DNA of 50,169 nucleotides from Ardenticatena sp. (GTDB lineage: Bacteria; Chloroflexota; Anaerolineae; Ardenticatenales; Ardenticatenaceae). Below, piece by piece: positions 27,161 through 36,189 of the stretch (the stretch's first letter is position 1; each line of letters starts with the position of its first letter). The stretch is from the NCBI GenBank assembly GCA_015487975.1, contig WFOS01000001.1, positions 1 to 50,169 of the forward strand, read 5' to 3'. Made by a program: the position numbers and the translations under genes. Below the pieces are notes generated by a model. The model did no database searches. It was not told where the DNA came from and was given only the letters and a program-made list of their open reading frames with translations.

Positions 27161-29179
27161 TCACTCCTCGAACGTGGCTTCCAATGTGTACCCTGCCCGC
27201 TGCGTCGTGACCGGCGTTGTTCCGCCAACGACCAACACCACCGCTTGCACATCCGCCCCCATGCCGGGAACCTCCAATCGTCCACGGTTGGCTTCATCCA
27301 GCAGGAGCGGCACCACTTCCTCACCCTCTTCTCGCACCAGCACTGCCCGCACGACAAAACGCTGTGCCAGACGGTTATGCACACGCACCCAGCCATTGGC
27401 CTGCCACCCGCCCTCATCCTGCTCGAAGTCGGTTGCGTACCCAATTTCGGGCACGCGCACATCATCCAACCAGAAACCATTGGCGTTGAGGGCGTCATCG
27501 TTGACCATTTCAAAACGCACCAGCACCTCTTGGCCCACAAAGGGGGTCAAATCCACCTGGTTGAACACCCAGGTGGGCGTTTCGCCATCGCCACTGGTGC
27601 CCGTAAACCCCGGTCCAAACGCATTGCCGTTGGGATTGCTCGACACAGTATGCGCAGTAGGCAATGCCTGCCACGTTGCACCGCCATTGGTAGAAACCGA
27701 CACATACACGTAATCGAAGTCTTTTTCGATGTCGTACCACGCCCAAAATTCCAGCGTCGCACTCGACACGGAGCGCAAATCGAACGCGCGGGTCAGCGTC
27801 GTGTTCACGTCATCACCACGATGGCTCCAAAAAGCAAACGCCCCGCTGTGGGCAGTGGTGGGCAGCAAAGAAACCGTATCATCGCCATCGAACGTGATGA
27901 CCAATGTGCCAGTACGGCCTGCTTCGGGCAAAAAGCGCAAGTAATCGATGCCGTATTGCGCAACGGTGTCCGAAAAAGTGGCGGGATAGCGCCGAAACGT
28001 TTGCGTTTGCCAGACACCATTCAAATTGAGCGAAGGAAACGCATAGGGTCCACCTTGCGGGTCATCGAGCAAGAGCGCCACCGCCCAATCCGCAAAAAGG
28101 TCTTCAAAAGGTATGCCCAACACGGCTTCCACCCCATGGGCACCATTGAATGGATGCGCAACGAGTGCACGCACGGCTTCATCGCCGAAACGGTCGGCCA
28201 CATATTGCATGAACAGGTACGCCGATCCATAGGCTTTGGCAGTCTGGTCGGGCCAGTTTGTCAGGGGCCAATCAGGTTCCAACAAAAACTGGCGTTCGGC
28301 ACGGGTTGCCGGAAACCCATTGCGAACAGCCGCCAGTTCCGACAACCCTTCATTGACCCATGTTTCCTCGTTGCGATCTTCGTTCCAGTGAATCATGTGC
28401 TGGTACTCATGTGCCAGCACTTCGTCGAAGCCGGGCTGCCCGGGACGACGATTGTTGATATTGATGTAGAAGATTTCTTTCTCGTTGGAATTGGGATTGA
28501 TGAGCCGTACGAACTCATCGGCGCTGGAATAGTAGCCGCCAACGCCGGGCACTTCGCCCAGAAAAATATGCAGGCGTGTTTCCCCATCCACGCCGGGCGA
28601 CCATTCCTCACCAAACAAGGCACGGTTCGTTGGGTACGTGCGTCTATCGAACCGCTCAACAGAGGCTGCCAGTGCCGACTCGTCCACATCATAGCCCACC
28701 TGTACCCACCAGTAGGCATATTCTCCAATGGCACGCAATTCGGCTTCAACCTGACGATGCGTGTTGGAAAGCATGTCGGCAATGGTGAACACGTCGCGGT
28801 CGCCGATACGGCGCTCTGGCGGCGTCGTCGCAACCACACGGGGGGTTTCTGGCGAGATACGTCCATACCGAATGCCCAGGTCGTGCAGATCGCGCATCGG
28901 CAAATCGGGCACGTCCACCAGGGTCAGCAAATCGATGGGTGGCGCAAACTGCCCATCCCCAGCAGGTGGTTCGGCGATTGTGGGCGTCGATGGGACAATT
29001 GTGAGCGATGTTTCCGGTTCATGTGTTGACGTAGCGACAAGCGGTGTGGGAGGGGCTGGCTGACGGCTGTCTCGACCGTTCGCCAACCATGTCAAGCCAA
29101 TCCCCACAACCAGGATGCTCATCACCAACAAGCAGAACGCGAAAACGAAAAAGAAGAGCACGTATAAGGCTTTGCGCAT
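27161..29179 (-). CDS. Anchored M6-like zinc metalloprotease with beta-sandwich tail
   Basis: It begins with a membrane anchor (LYVLFFFVFAFCLLVMSILVV) and a short Pro/Thr linker. The catalytic domain carries HEYQH (257-261) with the downstream Glu in NEGLSELAA (E277) as likely third zinc ligand, as in immune-inhibitor-A or M6-like enzymes. A lectin/MAM-like beta domain follows (about 400-580; LEFWAWYDIEKDFDYVYVSVSTNGGATW and WLDDVRV). The start is uncertain: ATG 29179 has GGGAG 8 bases upstream, with in-frame ATGs at 29194 and 29206. It should act outside the cell. Confidence 0.82.
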   Translation of the reverse strand: MRKALYVLFFFVFAFCLLVMSILVVGIGLTWLANGRDSRQPAPPTPLVATSTHEPETSLTIVPSTPTIAEPPAGDGQFAPPIDLLTLVDVPDLPMRDLHDLGIRYGRISPETPRVVATTPPERRIGDRDVFTIADMLSNTHRQVEAELRAIGEYAYWWVQVGYDVDESALAASVERFDRRTYPTNRALFGEEWSPGVDGETRLHIFLGEVPGVGGYYSSADEFVRLINPNSNEKEIFYININNRRPGQPGFDEVLAHEYQHMIHWNEDRNEETWVNEGLSELAAVRNGFPATRAERQFLLEPDWPLTNWPDQTAKAYGSAYLFMQYVADRFGDEAVRALVAHPFNGAHGVEAVLGIPFEDLFADWAVALLLDDPQGGPYAFPSLNLNGVWQTQTFRRYPATFSDTVAQYGIDYLRFLPEAGRTGTLVITFDGDDTVSLLPTTAHSGAFAFWSHRGDDVNTTLTRAFDLRSVSSATLEFWAWYDIEKDFDYVYVSVSTNGGATWQALPTAHTVSSNPNGNAFGPGFTGTSGDGETPTWVFNQVDLTPFVGQEVLVRFEMVNDDALNANGFWLDDVRVPEIGYATDFEQDEGGWQANGWVRVHNRLAQRFVVRAVLVREEGEEVVPLLLDEANRGRLEVPGMGADVQAVVLVVGGTTPVTTQRAGYTLEATFEE

Positions 29180-29272
29180 GCGAGCGGCTCCCATCGGTTC
29201 ACTCATGTGAGGCAATTATAGCGCCCTGCGCATGAAGCCGAAAGCCTCTTGATGCCACGCAAAACACCCATC

Positions 29273-29301
29273 AAAAAAAACAGCCCCCTTCGTGGGGGCT
29301 G
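29273..29301 (-). terminator. Rho-independent terminator of ssb
   Basis: On the minus strand, an 8-bp stem (29301-29294 with 29288-29281, 5-base loop) is followed by a run of eight T. It separates ssb from the metalloprotease gene. Confidence 0.88.
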
Positions 29302-29333
29302 TTGGTGTTGCTCGGGCAAACAACGTTCGATGG

Positions 29334-29804
29334 TTAGAACGGAATTTCGTCGGGACCGAAGTCGTCATCTTCTTCGAGAGAAGGCGTCGTTGGGGCTGTG
29401 GTGCTGCGGCGTTGGGATGTGGCCGAAGCAGCCGGGGCTTGTGTGCCGCCATTTTCGCCACGTCCACCAAGGAACTTCACCGTGCGGGCACGTACTTCGA
29501 AGTTGGCGCGGACCGTGCCATCCTGCCCTGTCCAGAGACGAGGACCACCGGTCTGCGGATCGGGCACGATCTCGCCTTCGACAAAGACCATGCGCCCTTT
29601 GCTGAGATACTGATGGCAGGTTTCGCCGAGGCGTCCCCAGGCACTCACACGCCACCAGACTGTCTCCTCACCTGGGGTGCCATCGCTGTTCGTCCAACGA
29701 CGGTTGGTGGCAACGCTGAATGTGCAAACTGGGGTTCCTTGTGGCGTATAACGCAATTCTGGATCGTTCCCAAGATTGCCAATAAGAGTAACTTTCTGAA
29801 ACAT
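29334..29804 (-). CDS. ssb: Single-stranded DNA-binding protein
   Basis: SSB coats single-stranded DNA during replication and repair. The OB-fold begins MFQKVTLIGNLGNDPELRYTPQGTPVCTFSVATN, and WWRVSAWGRLGE and LSKGRMVFVEGEI are conserved. The flexible linker is short, and the acidic tip ends FGPDEIPF, the protein-docking tail. The length is 156 residues. AAGGAGG lies close to the ATG at 29804. It is transcribed alone, with its own terminator and a 245-base upstream gap. Confidence 0.95.
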   Translation of the reverse strand: MFQKVTLIGNLGNDPELRYTPQGTPVCTFSVATNRRWTNSDGTPGEETVWWRVSAWGRLGETCHQYLSKGRMVFVEGEIVPDPQTGGPRLWTGQDGTVRANFEVRARTVKFLGGRGENGGTQAPAASATSQRRSTTAPTTPSLEEDDDFGPDEIPF

Positions 29805-29835
29805 GGTGCCTCCTTACGTTAGGTATCAATTGGCT

Positions 29836-29897
29836 GTTTCTGTCGAACCATGTTTGCCGAGCATGAAGGTATGATAATCGAGAGGTGCGACAGAAAC
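29836..29897. promoter_or_regulatory. 10-bp inverted repeat upstream of ssb
   Basis: gtttctgtcg (29836-29845) and its exact reverse complement (29888-29897) flank a 42-base spacer, starting 31 bases before the ssb start codon. The arms could be two operator half-sites or a leader stem. No regulator is evident. The rest of the gap (29805-30049) holds a 7-bp GC stem (30007-30013 with 30030-30036) that may end the upstream gene. Confidence 0.3.
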
Positions 29898-30049
29898 GGT
29901 CAGGCTGGGTTCAACTATGGGTACATCTTCGAAGAGTTGTGGTGTTAGTGCGAAAGGGAAGCATACGCAACGTCGCTATTGTTCCACAATGAGCAAGGTT
30001 TGGCAAGCGCGAGGGGCATACGACTGGGGCTCGCGCACCAACATCAGGT

Positions 30050-31813
30050 TTATGGGGTGAACGTGGGTATGGGTGTGAGCACCAGGGCTGGTGTAGGTGT
30101 TGCTGTCGGCGGTGTTGCAGGTGGCGTCAGCGAAGGCGGTATGGTTGATGTGAGCGTCGGCGTTGCTGTGGTGGTGGGCGTTACGCTGGGCGTGGCGGTG
30201 GGCGTTGTCGTTGGTGTTGGGGTGCTTGTGCTCGTAGGTGTGAGCGTCGACGTCGGTGAAGGCGTGGGCGAAAGCAACACCCAACGCACCGTTATCGAAG
30301 CCTTGCCGCCAGCATCGTAATACTCGATGACAAAAGTGTGTGGTTGTCCATCGGTCGCCAGATCGAATGTGTAGGTGGCATCAGCCGCGTGCCATTCATC
30401 CAGGACAAGGGTATCGTCCAGCCAAACACGCACCCCGCCTTCGACATCAACCGTGAACTGGTATCCAGGCGCGGGCAGTGCCAGGGTGCGCTCCCAACGT
30501 GCCGACCACCCATCGCGCGGCAGGACGGGGATGGGCGCATCCTCGCCCCAATCAAAGTCAATGGTGGTATCCTCGCGCTCGAATGCCGGTGTGCCAGTTG
30601 GTTCGGCAGATGCAAAATATTGCCCCAGCCACCCATCGATGGAGGTAGGGAGTGGCGCCCACCAGAGAATGGCAATGGCATCACCAGCGGCTTCAAAATA
30701 TTCGAGGCGAATGACATGCTCACCACCTTGCAGGGTCACATCGGTGATCAGCGTGCGCGGTGGCCCCAGTTCCCAGGCATCGAGCACCAATGCATCATCA
30801 ATCCAGAGACGGGCACCATCGTCCACACGCAGGGCAAAGCGGTACGTTCCTGCTGCAAGGGAAAGTCGCCGCATCCAGCGCACACTGAAATTGTCAACCG
30901 GCATGCCCTCGGCTGGTGCGCCTGAGCCCCACTCGAAACGTATCTCAACATCTGAGCGAACGAGTGCCGGCGCACCCAGCAGACCGGCGTTGGTAAAATA
31001 CTCGCCCCGCCACGCATCGGTCGGCACAACCGTGGGGGTGGCGGTTGGTGTGGCTGTCATGGTAGGAGTTGGCGTGGGTGTCTCTTTGGGTGGTGTGAGC
31101 ACAGGCAAACGTGAAAATGGCTCAGGGCAGTTGAGCGCATCCGCTGTTACCCAGCCACGTGTCCCATCGCTGGCTTCGATGTGGACCCAGAGGCTATCCG
31201 CTAGCCGCCCTACCGCCTGGACAGTCGCTCCCCGCATCAACACCACCAACACCGGGCTGACACCGTCGGGGGAGGTGCGCACATTCGCCGACGCCAGGTA
31301 GATGGAGCACGCAAAGACACCCGGGATAGTTGGAGTCGGCGTAGCGCTAGGTGTGGGTGTGGGCAGATACCAAGTGAAGGTCGTCTGCTGTTGAAGCGGG
31401 CCACTTTGCACAATGAGCGTTACATCTTCGCCAGAAGGCATCATGGGCTGATACGTTCCGCGCCACTCGAAGCGCCCTGCTTCATCCGTGTTGACGGTGC
31501 CCATGAAGTATTCAGTGCTCATCGAGGGGTGCCGTAGCCACAACTGCACGGTGGCATTTGGCGGCCAGTTGGTGCCCCGCACCGTGAGCCTCGTCTCTTC
31601 CACAGCAAGGTTGAGTGTCGGCGTGGAAGGCGTTGCCGCAGGGGTTGGGGTCGATGGCAGACGTGGCGTTGCAGTAAGCAGTGCGGTGGGAGAAGAAACC
31701 GACGACCACATGAGCCGCGCCGCCAGAATGCAGACTATGCCCCAGACAAGCACCAGCCCCACCACGATGATGTAGGGCAGGTTCTTCCAAACCCACGCCG
31801 ATACACCTTTCAC
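30050..31813 (-). CDS. Membrane-anchored surface protein with SH3 and two PA14 domains
   Basis: The protein has an N-terminal membrane helix (about 12-34), a Thr/Pro linker, a small beta domain, a bacterial SH3-like domain (about 167-228; NVRTSPDGVSPVLVVLMRGATVQAVGR), and two PA14-type beta-barrel repeats (about 273-390 and 394-510). Both repeats carry RLWIDDALVLD- or RVWLDDTLVLDEW-like carbohydrate-binding signatures. It ends in a Thr/Pro/Ser tail. It is probably exposed on the cell surface and binds glycans or wall polymers. The start is GTG with GGAG 9 bases upstream. It has no visible catalytic domain. Confidence 0.8.
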   Translation of the reverse strand: MKGVSAWVWKNLPYIIVVGLVLVWGIVCILAARLMWSSVSSPTALLTATPRLPSTPTPAATPSTPTLNLAVEETRLTVRGTNWPPNATVQLWLRHPSMSTEYFMGTVNTDEAGRFEWRGTYQPMMPSGEDVTLIVQSGPLQQQTTFTWYLPTPTPSATPTPTIPGVFACSIYLASANVRTSPDGVSPVLVVLMRGATVQAVGRLADSLWVHIEASDGTRGWVTADALNCPEPFSRLPVLTPPKETPTPTPTMTATPTATPTVVPTDAWRGEYFTNAGLLGAPALVRSDVEIRFEWGSGAPAEGMPVDNFSVRWMRRLSLAAGTYRFALRVDDGARLWIDDALVLDAWELGPPRTLITDVTLQGGEHVIRLEYFEAAGDAIAILWWAPLPTSIDGWLGQYFASAEPTGTPAFEREDTTIDFDWGEDAPIPVLPRDGWSARWERTLALPAPGYQFTVDVEGGVRVWLDDTLVLDEWHAADATYTFDLATDGQPHTFVIEYYDAGGKASITVRWVLLSPTPSPTSTLTPTSTSTPTPTTTPTATPSVTPTTTATPTLTSTIPPSLTPPATPPTATPTPALVLTPIPTFTP

Positions 31814-31834
31814 CAGTGTATGCTCCTATGATGA

Positions 31835-32413
31835 TCAAGGTTGTTGTGGCGCGGCTTCCTGGGCTGCCGTTGGGAATTCCCCCTCTTCCAGCGTTTTTTG
31901 CACATTGATGAGTTGTTCTCGCCAGACCTTGATCATTTCGGCAAATGGCGTATTGGCTAGCGAGAATTGGACCGGCACTGTCATGTTGATAGGAACTTGC
32001 GCCTCGACAGGAATGGTGCGCTGCACGGGCACAGCGACCGTCATGTCAATGGGCACTTCCAAGTAGAGGGGGATATCGATGGTGTACGTGCGCCCAGGCA
32101 CACCAAATTCAAGCGGGATGGACTGATCGATGACAAACACGTCGTAAATCGGGACAACCCACGTATCGCTGATGGCGATATTGGCACTAATGGTGAGGGT
32201 ATCGCTGATGGGAACCGCAAGGTCGATCGTTGTGTTTTCCAGTTCGCCCATTTGCTGCGTAGCCTCTTTGAGCACGCCAGCAGCGACTTTGGCCCCCTCG
32301 CTAATCTGTGTCTGTACTTGCAAGGCTTCGCGGATGATGAGAATGTTCAGCGCCAGCGAGGTTATCGAAATCACGGTCAGGACGACAATGTAAATGCGCC
32401 ACCACTTGGACAT
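31835..32413 (-). CDS. Membrane-anchored hypothetical protein with repetitive beta segment
   Basis: A single N-terminal helix (IYIVVLTVISITSLALNILII) is followed by a short coiled region and about 100 residues of alternating hydrophobic segments with recurring VPI/DMTV units (LYLEVPIDMTVAVPV, VEAQVPINMTVPVQF). I recognise no family. The ATG has AAGGAG close upstream. It sits between the second CPBP gene and the PA14 protein gene with short gaps, so all are probably one transcript. Confidence 0.6.
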   Translation of the reverse strand: MSKWWRIYIVVLTVISITSLALNILIIREALQVQTQISEGAKVAAGVLKEATQQMGELENTTIDLAVPISDTLTISANIAISDTWVVPIYDVFVIDQSIPLEFGVPGRTYTIDIPLYLEVPIDMTVAVPVQRTIPVEAQVPINMTVPVQFSLANTPFAEMIKVWREQLINVQKTLEEGEFPTAAQEAAPQQP

Positions 32414-32458
32414 ACCGCACTCCTTTCTTTATGCCCGTGTTCCAATAATACTTGCTTT

Positions 32459-33433
32459 TTAGTGAGAATACAACAGGCTCATCAGCAAGACATTCAAGGT
32501 GTTGTACAAGGTATGAATGAGGATGACGGTGGTCGTGTTGGTACGGTCGCGAACCACACCTAGCACGAGGGCAATGACCAGAATTTCAAGCAAGGCAGGG
32601 GTAAAACCATACTGCACGTGAAGAACCGTGAACAAGATGGCGGTCGAAAACAACCCGAAACGAGGTTGAAGTGCCCCGCGGAAAAGCAATTCTTCACCAA
32701 TTCCCGCTGTCAGTCCGATCGAGAGTGCCCCGGGAATGTTCATCAAGCCACCAAAGATGCCCGTGAAACTGTTGCTCAACACTTCGACACCTTGGGGATC
32801 GAACCATTGCCAAAGCAAAAGAACCAGCGTGTCGAAGAGCTGCAACGCGAGCATCACCCCCACAGCCAACCAGACCTGGCGCGCGGTTGGACGTTGCAGC
32901 CCTAACCGCTGCAACGTCTCTCGCCAGGAGCGACGCATGAACGCCCCAACCCCCATGAAAGCAAAAAGCACGAATGCAACACCTTGTGCCCAGACAGTCA
33001 GAAAACCGATACGCACATCTATCGTTTGCAAGAGGTCGCCAATACCAGAGATGAGCTGTGCCAGGCTAATCCCAACGACGTAAACGCCGTACATGAGTGC
33101 GGTGATGTGCACCATGTTGTTGGGATCAATCTGGCGCAAGAAGCGCCCAATGCCACGGCGTACTGTTGGGATGAGCGCCAACATGCCCAACAGACCGGTT
33201 GCGAGGATCGAAATGGCAAACGAGGGCTGCCCGTAGAACAAGAGTTCAGGCGGCAAGCGTCCCGGTTCGATTGACGTCATCAGACGACTCAGCAACAAGA
33301 ACAGGACGCCCATGAGCATCGTCAGCAGGTTGGTGGCAAGCAACATGCCCCATGCAAAAAAGCGCCATCGAGGCATGCGTTCGGCCACATTTGCCAGTAT
33401 CAAAAGGGCTAGAAACCAGAGCAATTCGAACAT
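32459..33433 (-). CDS. CPBP-family intramembrane metalloprotease (second copy)
   Basis: A 324-residue, roughly eight-helix protein with the CPBP motifs EELLFR (247-252), FTVLH (268-272) and HTLYN (307-311), so the active site looks intact. It is not a close copy of the CPBP protein at 26436-27155. AAGGAG precedes the ATG, and the gene starts 3 bases after the helicase stop. The substrate is unknown. Confidence 0.85.
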   Translation of the reverse strand: MFELLWFLALLILANVAERMPRWRFFAWGMLLATNLLTMLMGVLFLLLSRLMTSIEPGRLPPELLFYGQPSFAISILATGLLGMLALIPTVRRGIGRFLRQIDPNNMVHITALMYGVYVVGISLAQLISGIGDLLQTIDVRIGFLTVWAQGVAFVLFAFMGVGAFMRRSWRETLQRLGLQRPTARQVWLAVGVMLALQLFDTLVLLLWQWFDPQGVEVLSNSFTGIFGGLMNIPGALSIGLTAGIGEELLFRGALQPRFGLFSTAILFTVLHVQYGFTPALLEILVIALVLGVVRDRTNTTTVILIHTLYNTLNVLLMSLLYSH

Positions 33434-33436
33434 GGA

Positions 33437-35971
33437 TTACTCCTTTGGTTCATCGCTTTGCAGCAATGTCCAGACCTTCAGCGCCACCTGTTTGGCATCA
33501 TGCTGGGGCTCGGTCTCGATTTGTGGCCCCACACATGAAGGACACCCACGCTCACACGGACATTCCTGAATGAGCATGCCGACTGTTTCCCAAATACGTG
33601 CACGCAAGGCGAAGAGTTGTTCGGCAAACCCAATACCACCTTCGGCATACTCGTACACAAAGATGGTCGGGCGGCGTGTAAAGGCGTTGTCCATGTCGCT
33701 GGTGACGCCAATGTCGGCGGGATCGCACATGAGGAAGAGGGGCGCCACATGTTCGAGTGCATGGGCAATGCCCTGCAAGCCCAACGCGATCTCGCTGAGA
33801 TAGGGTGGTTCGACGCGGCGATGACATGCCGGGCAAAGGCTGATGAGGTTTTCGAGGGCGTTGGCTTCGAGATAGCGGTTGGCGCGGGCGGGGTCGGTGG
33901 GGTCGTACCCAAATTCGCGGAAGGGGCGTTTGTGGTGAACATCCAGCTCGCGCCCCAGTTCACGCTCGCTGATGCCACAAACCTGGCACCGGAAGCCGTC
34001 CCGTTCGCGGGCTTTGCGGCGCTGTGTTTCCCAATTGGGGCCATAGTCGCGGCGTGGTGGCGTACATGTTTCAGGCAGAGAGACCCAGTAGGCGGCAGTG
34101 TGCAAGCGGCTTTCAGGCAATGTCAGCGTGTGCTGCCCCAGCACTTCGTGCGTGAAGAAGCGAATTTGTTTGTAGCCGGTGGTACGCCGCACCACTTCTA
34201 CTTCGCCCACGGCGTGCGCCCCCACCTGTGTCAGCACGTTTTGGGGGGTTACGCTGGTTTTGGTGAGTGGGCGGGTGTAATACGCCACTTCGACTGCCAC
34301 GGCGTCGGCACGCCCCTCTTCCCAATCCAACGCCGTGATGCGATACTGTCGCCCTTCGTGCAGGTAAATTGCACCAGGAAAACACATTTGATGCACGGCG
34401 AACCGGTCTACTTCGCCGATGGGTGTTCCCCCCGGTTGCTCGACGATGAGAATGCGATGCGGAGTAATCGTGCGCAACGAAACCTGTTCGGACGGATACG
34501 CTGGTGCGCTCCAATAGTAGGTATCGGCGGCTTTGTGAAGTGCGCCTTCTTCCACCAGAAAATCGAGCAACACATGCACGGCTTCTGCGGGAAGCGAGCC
34601 AAACGCTTCGCCCGGACGAAACGGGAGTTCGAATGCCGCACAGCGTAAATGGTCAATGAGGATGGAGAGATTATCGGGATTGATGCGGGCGTGTTCGGGT
34701 GAAGATTCAAAGAACCATTCGGGGTGATGCACCAAAAACTGGTCGAGCGGAGCCGCGCTGGCAACCAACGCCACAGCCGATGGAGTGCCCCGCCGCCCCA
34801 CACGCCCGGCCTGCTGCCATGTGCTGGCAATGGTGCCAGGGTAGCCCACAATGACACAGGCCTGCAACGCCCCAATGTCGATCCCCAATTCGAGCGCATT
34901 GGTGCTGACAACCGCCCGCACGCGCCCTTCGCGCAATCCCCGCTCGATCTCGCGGCGTTCACGCGCCAAATAGCCACCACGGTAGCCCCGTATGGCCTTT
35001 GGTGTGATGCCCAATGCTGGCGCATCCTTGCGCAAATAGGTGAGCAACACTTCCGTGCTGAGGCGAGCACGGGTGAAGATGATGGTTTGCGCACCACGAC
35101 TGATGAACGCTCCCGCCACACGGCGGCCTTCGAGGAGCGCAGAACGACGCAGGTTCAAATCGCGATCGACAACGGGGGGATCGATGAAAAAGAAATGGCG
35201 CTCACCCGCTGGGGCGCCGTTTTCGTCCACCAGATGCACAGGCGCATCGATGAGGCGTTCGACAAACTCGCGTGGGTTGGCAATCGTCGCGCTGCCACAC
35301 AGGAATTGGGGGCGGCAACCGTAAAATTCGGCAATGCGACGAGAGCGACGCAACAGGTTCGCCAGATGGCTGCCGAACACACCACGGTAGTGGTGCACTT
35401 CATCAAGCACGATGTAGCGCAAATTCGTCCAAAACGAGAGCCATTTGGTATGGTGGGGCAAAATGCCTGTGTGAAGCATATCCGGGTTGGTCATCACCAC
35501 ATGCGCCGAGGCGCGAATCTCACGACGCGCCGCAGCAGGTGTGTCACCATCGTACACAGCGACACGACACGCCATAGGCAGCGCGTCGGCAAGCTGCTGA
35601 AATGCCATGCACTGGTCTTGTGCGAGCGCTTTGGTGGGGTAAATGTAGAGCGCTCGGGCATTGGGGTCTTGGAGTAAGGTCTGCAACACGGGCACGTTGT
35701 AGGCAAGGGTTTTCCCCGAGGCGGTCGGTGTGACCAACAGCACATGTTGCCCCTGCAATGCCGCTTCGACAGCGGCTGCCTGATGGGTGTACAGCGCCGA
35801 TACGCCCCGATGCTGCAATGCCTCGACCAGTGACGGATGCAAATCGGCGGGAAACGGTGCGGTGCGTGGCGGGCGTCTGGGCAGTACACGATGGTGCACA
35901 ACATGCTGGCGAAATATGGGGTCGTGCAACAAGGTGTCGAGCCAGGATGTTGTGGACGTTTTGGACTGCAT
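33437..35971 (-). CDS. mrfA-like: MrfA/YprA-like DEAH helicase with DUF1998 and an inserted HNH nuclease domain
   Basis: A superfamily 2 helicase: Walker A TPTASGKT (81-88), DEVH (190-193), GSATI (226-230), STNALELGIDIG (356-367) and QQAGRVGRRG (386-395). The C-terminus carries the four-cysteine cluster CPCERGCPSC (C804, C806, C810, C813) with the CxCx3CxxC spacing of MrfA, a mitomycin C repair helicase. Between these, residues about 645-720 form an HNH endonuclease domain: CQVC (662-665), VHH (678-680), N708 and CPACH (713-717). The HNH part appears to split the DUF1998 region. It is the first gene of its run and diverges from copA. Confidence 0.85.
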   Translation of the reverse strand: MQSKTSTTSWLDTLLHDPIFRQHVVHHRVLPRRPPRTAPFPADLHPSLVEALQHRGVSALYTHQAAAVEAALQGQHVLLVTPTASGKTLAYNVPVLQTLLQDPNARALYIYPTKALAQDQCMAFQQLADALPMACRVAVYDGDTPAAARREIRASAHVVMTNPDMLHTGILPHHTKWLSFWTNLRYIVLDEVHHYRGVFGSHLANLLRRSRRIAEFYGCRPQFLCGSATIANPREFVERLIDAPVHLVDENGAPAGERHFFFIDPPVVDRDLNLRRSALLEGRRVAGAFISRGAQTIIFTRARLSTEVLLTYLRKDAPALGITPKAIRGYRGGYLARERREIERGLREGRVRAVVSTNALELGIDIGALQACVIVGYPGTIASTWQQAGRVGRRGTPSAVALVASAAPLDQFLVHHPEWFFESSPEHARINPDNLSILIDHLRCAAFELPFRPGEAFGSLPAEAVHVLLDFLVEEGALHKAADTYYWSAPAYPSEQVSLRTITPHRILIVEQPGGTPIGEVDRFAVHQMCFPGAIYLHEGRQYRITALDWEEGRADAVAVEVAYYTRPLTKTSVTPQNVLTQVGAHAVGEVEVVRRTTGYKQIRFFTHEVLGQHTLTLPESRLHTAAYWVSLPETCTPPRRDYGPNWETQRRKARERDGFRCQVCGISERELGRELDVHHKRPFREFGYDPTDPARANRYLEANALENLISLCPACHRRVEPPYLSEIALGLQGIAHALEHVAPLFLMCDPADIGVTSDMDNAFTRRPTIFVYEYAEGGIGFAEQLFALRARIWETVGMLIQECPCERGCPSCVGPQIETEPQHDAKQVALKVWTLLQSDEPKE

Positions 35972-36077
35972 ACGAACCTTTCAAAACAGTTTTTCTTGAT
36001 AGGAGGTTCATATTGTGGACGTGTTCGGGCGAGAAGCAAATAAAGAGAGAGGCGACAGCCACCTTACCACACAACAT

Positions 36078-36106
36078 TTGACGCTCGGCCCTGCTCGCCA
36101 TATACT
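36078..36106 (+). promoter_or_regulatory. copA promoter
   Basis: TTGACG (36078-36083) and TATACT (36101-36106) are exactly 17 bases apart, which makes a strong sigma-70-type promoter. The expected transcription start is near 36113. Confidence 0.75.
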
Positions 36107-36115
36107 TTTCGACAC

Positions 36116-36148
36116 CCATCCCCCCCATATACCCAGGGGGGGCATATC
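36116..36148. promoter_or_regulatory. CsoR-type copper operator
   Basis: C- and G-runs flank a short centre (ATACCCAGGGGGGGCATAT at 36129-36147, preceded by a C-run at 36120-36126). This fits the ATACCC-N-GGGGGxAT pattern of CsoR operators. It lies just after the predicted transcription start, where bound CsoR would block copA until copper is high. No csoR gene is in the window. Confidence 0.6.
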
Positions 36149-36189
36149 GAGAAAAAGACGCCATTTCAGGCGATACAAAGGAGGCGCGA

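Noticed and set aside
27245..29029. 594-residue plus-strand open frame opposite the M6-like protease
   Set aside because: It is His/Gln/Arg-rich without domains and mirrors a clear metalloprotease gene; it is an antisense shadow.
29850..29948. 32-codon plus-strand open frame in the ssb upstream gap
   Set aside because: It has no ribosome site, no promoter and no recognisable features.
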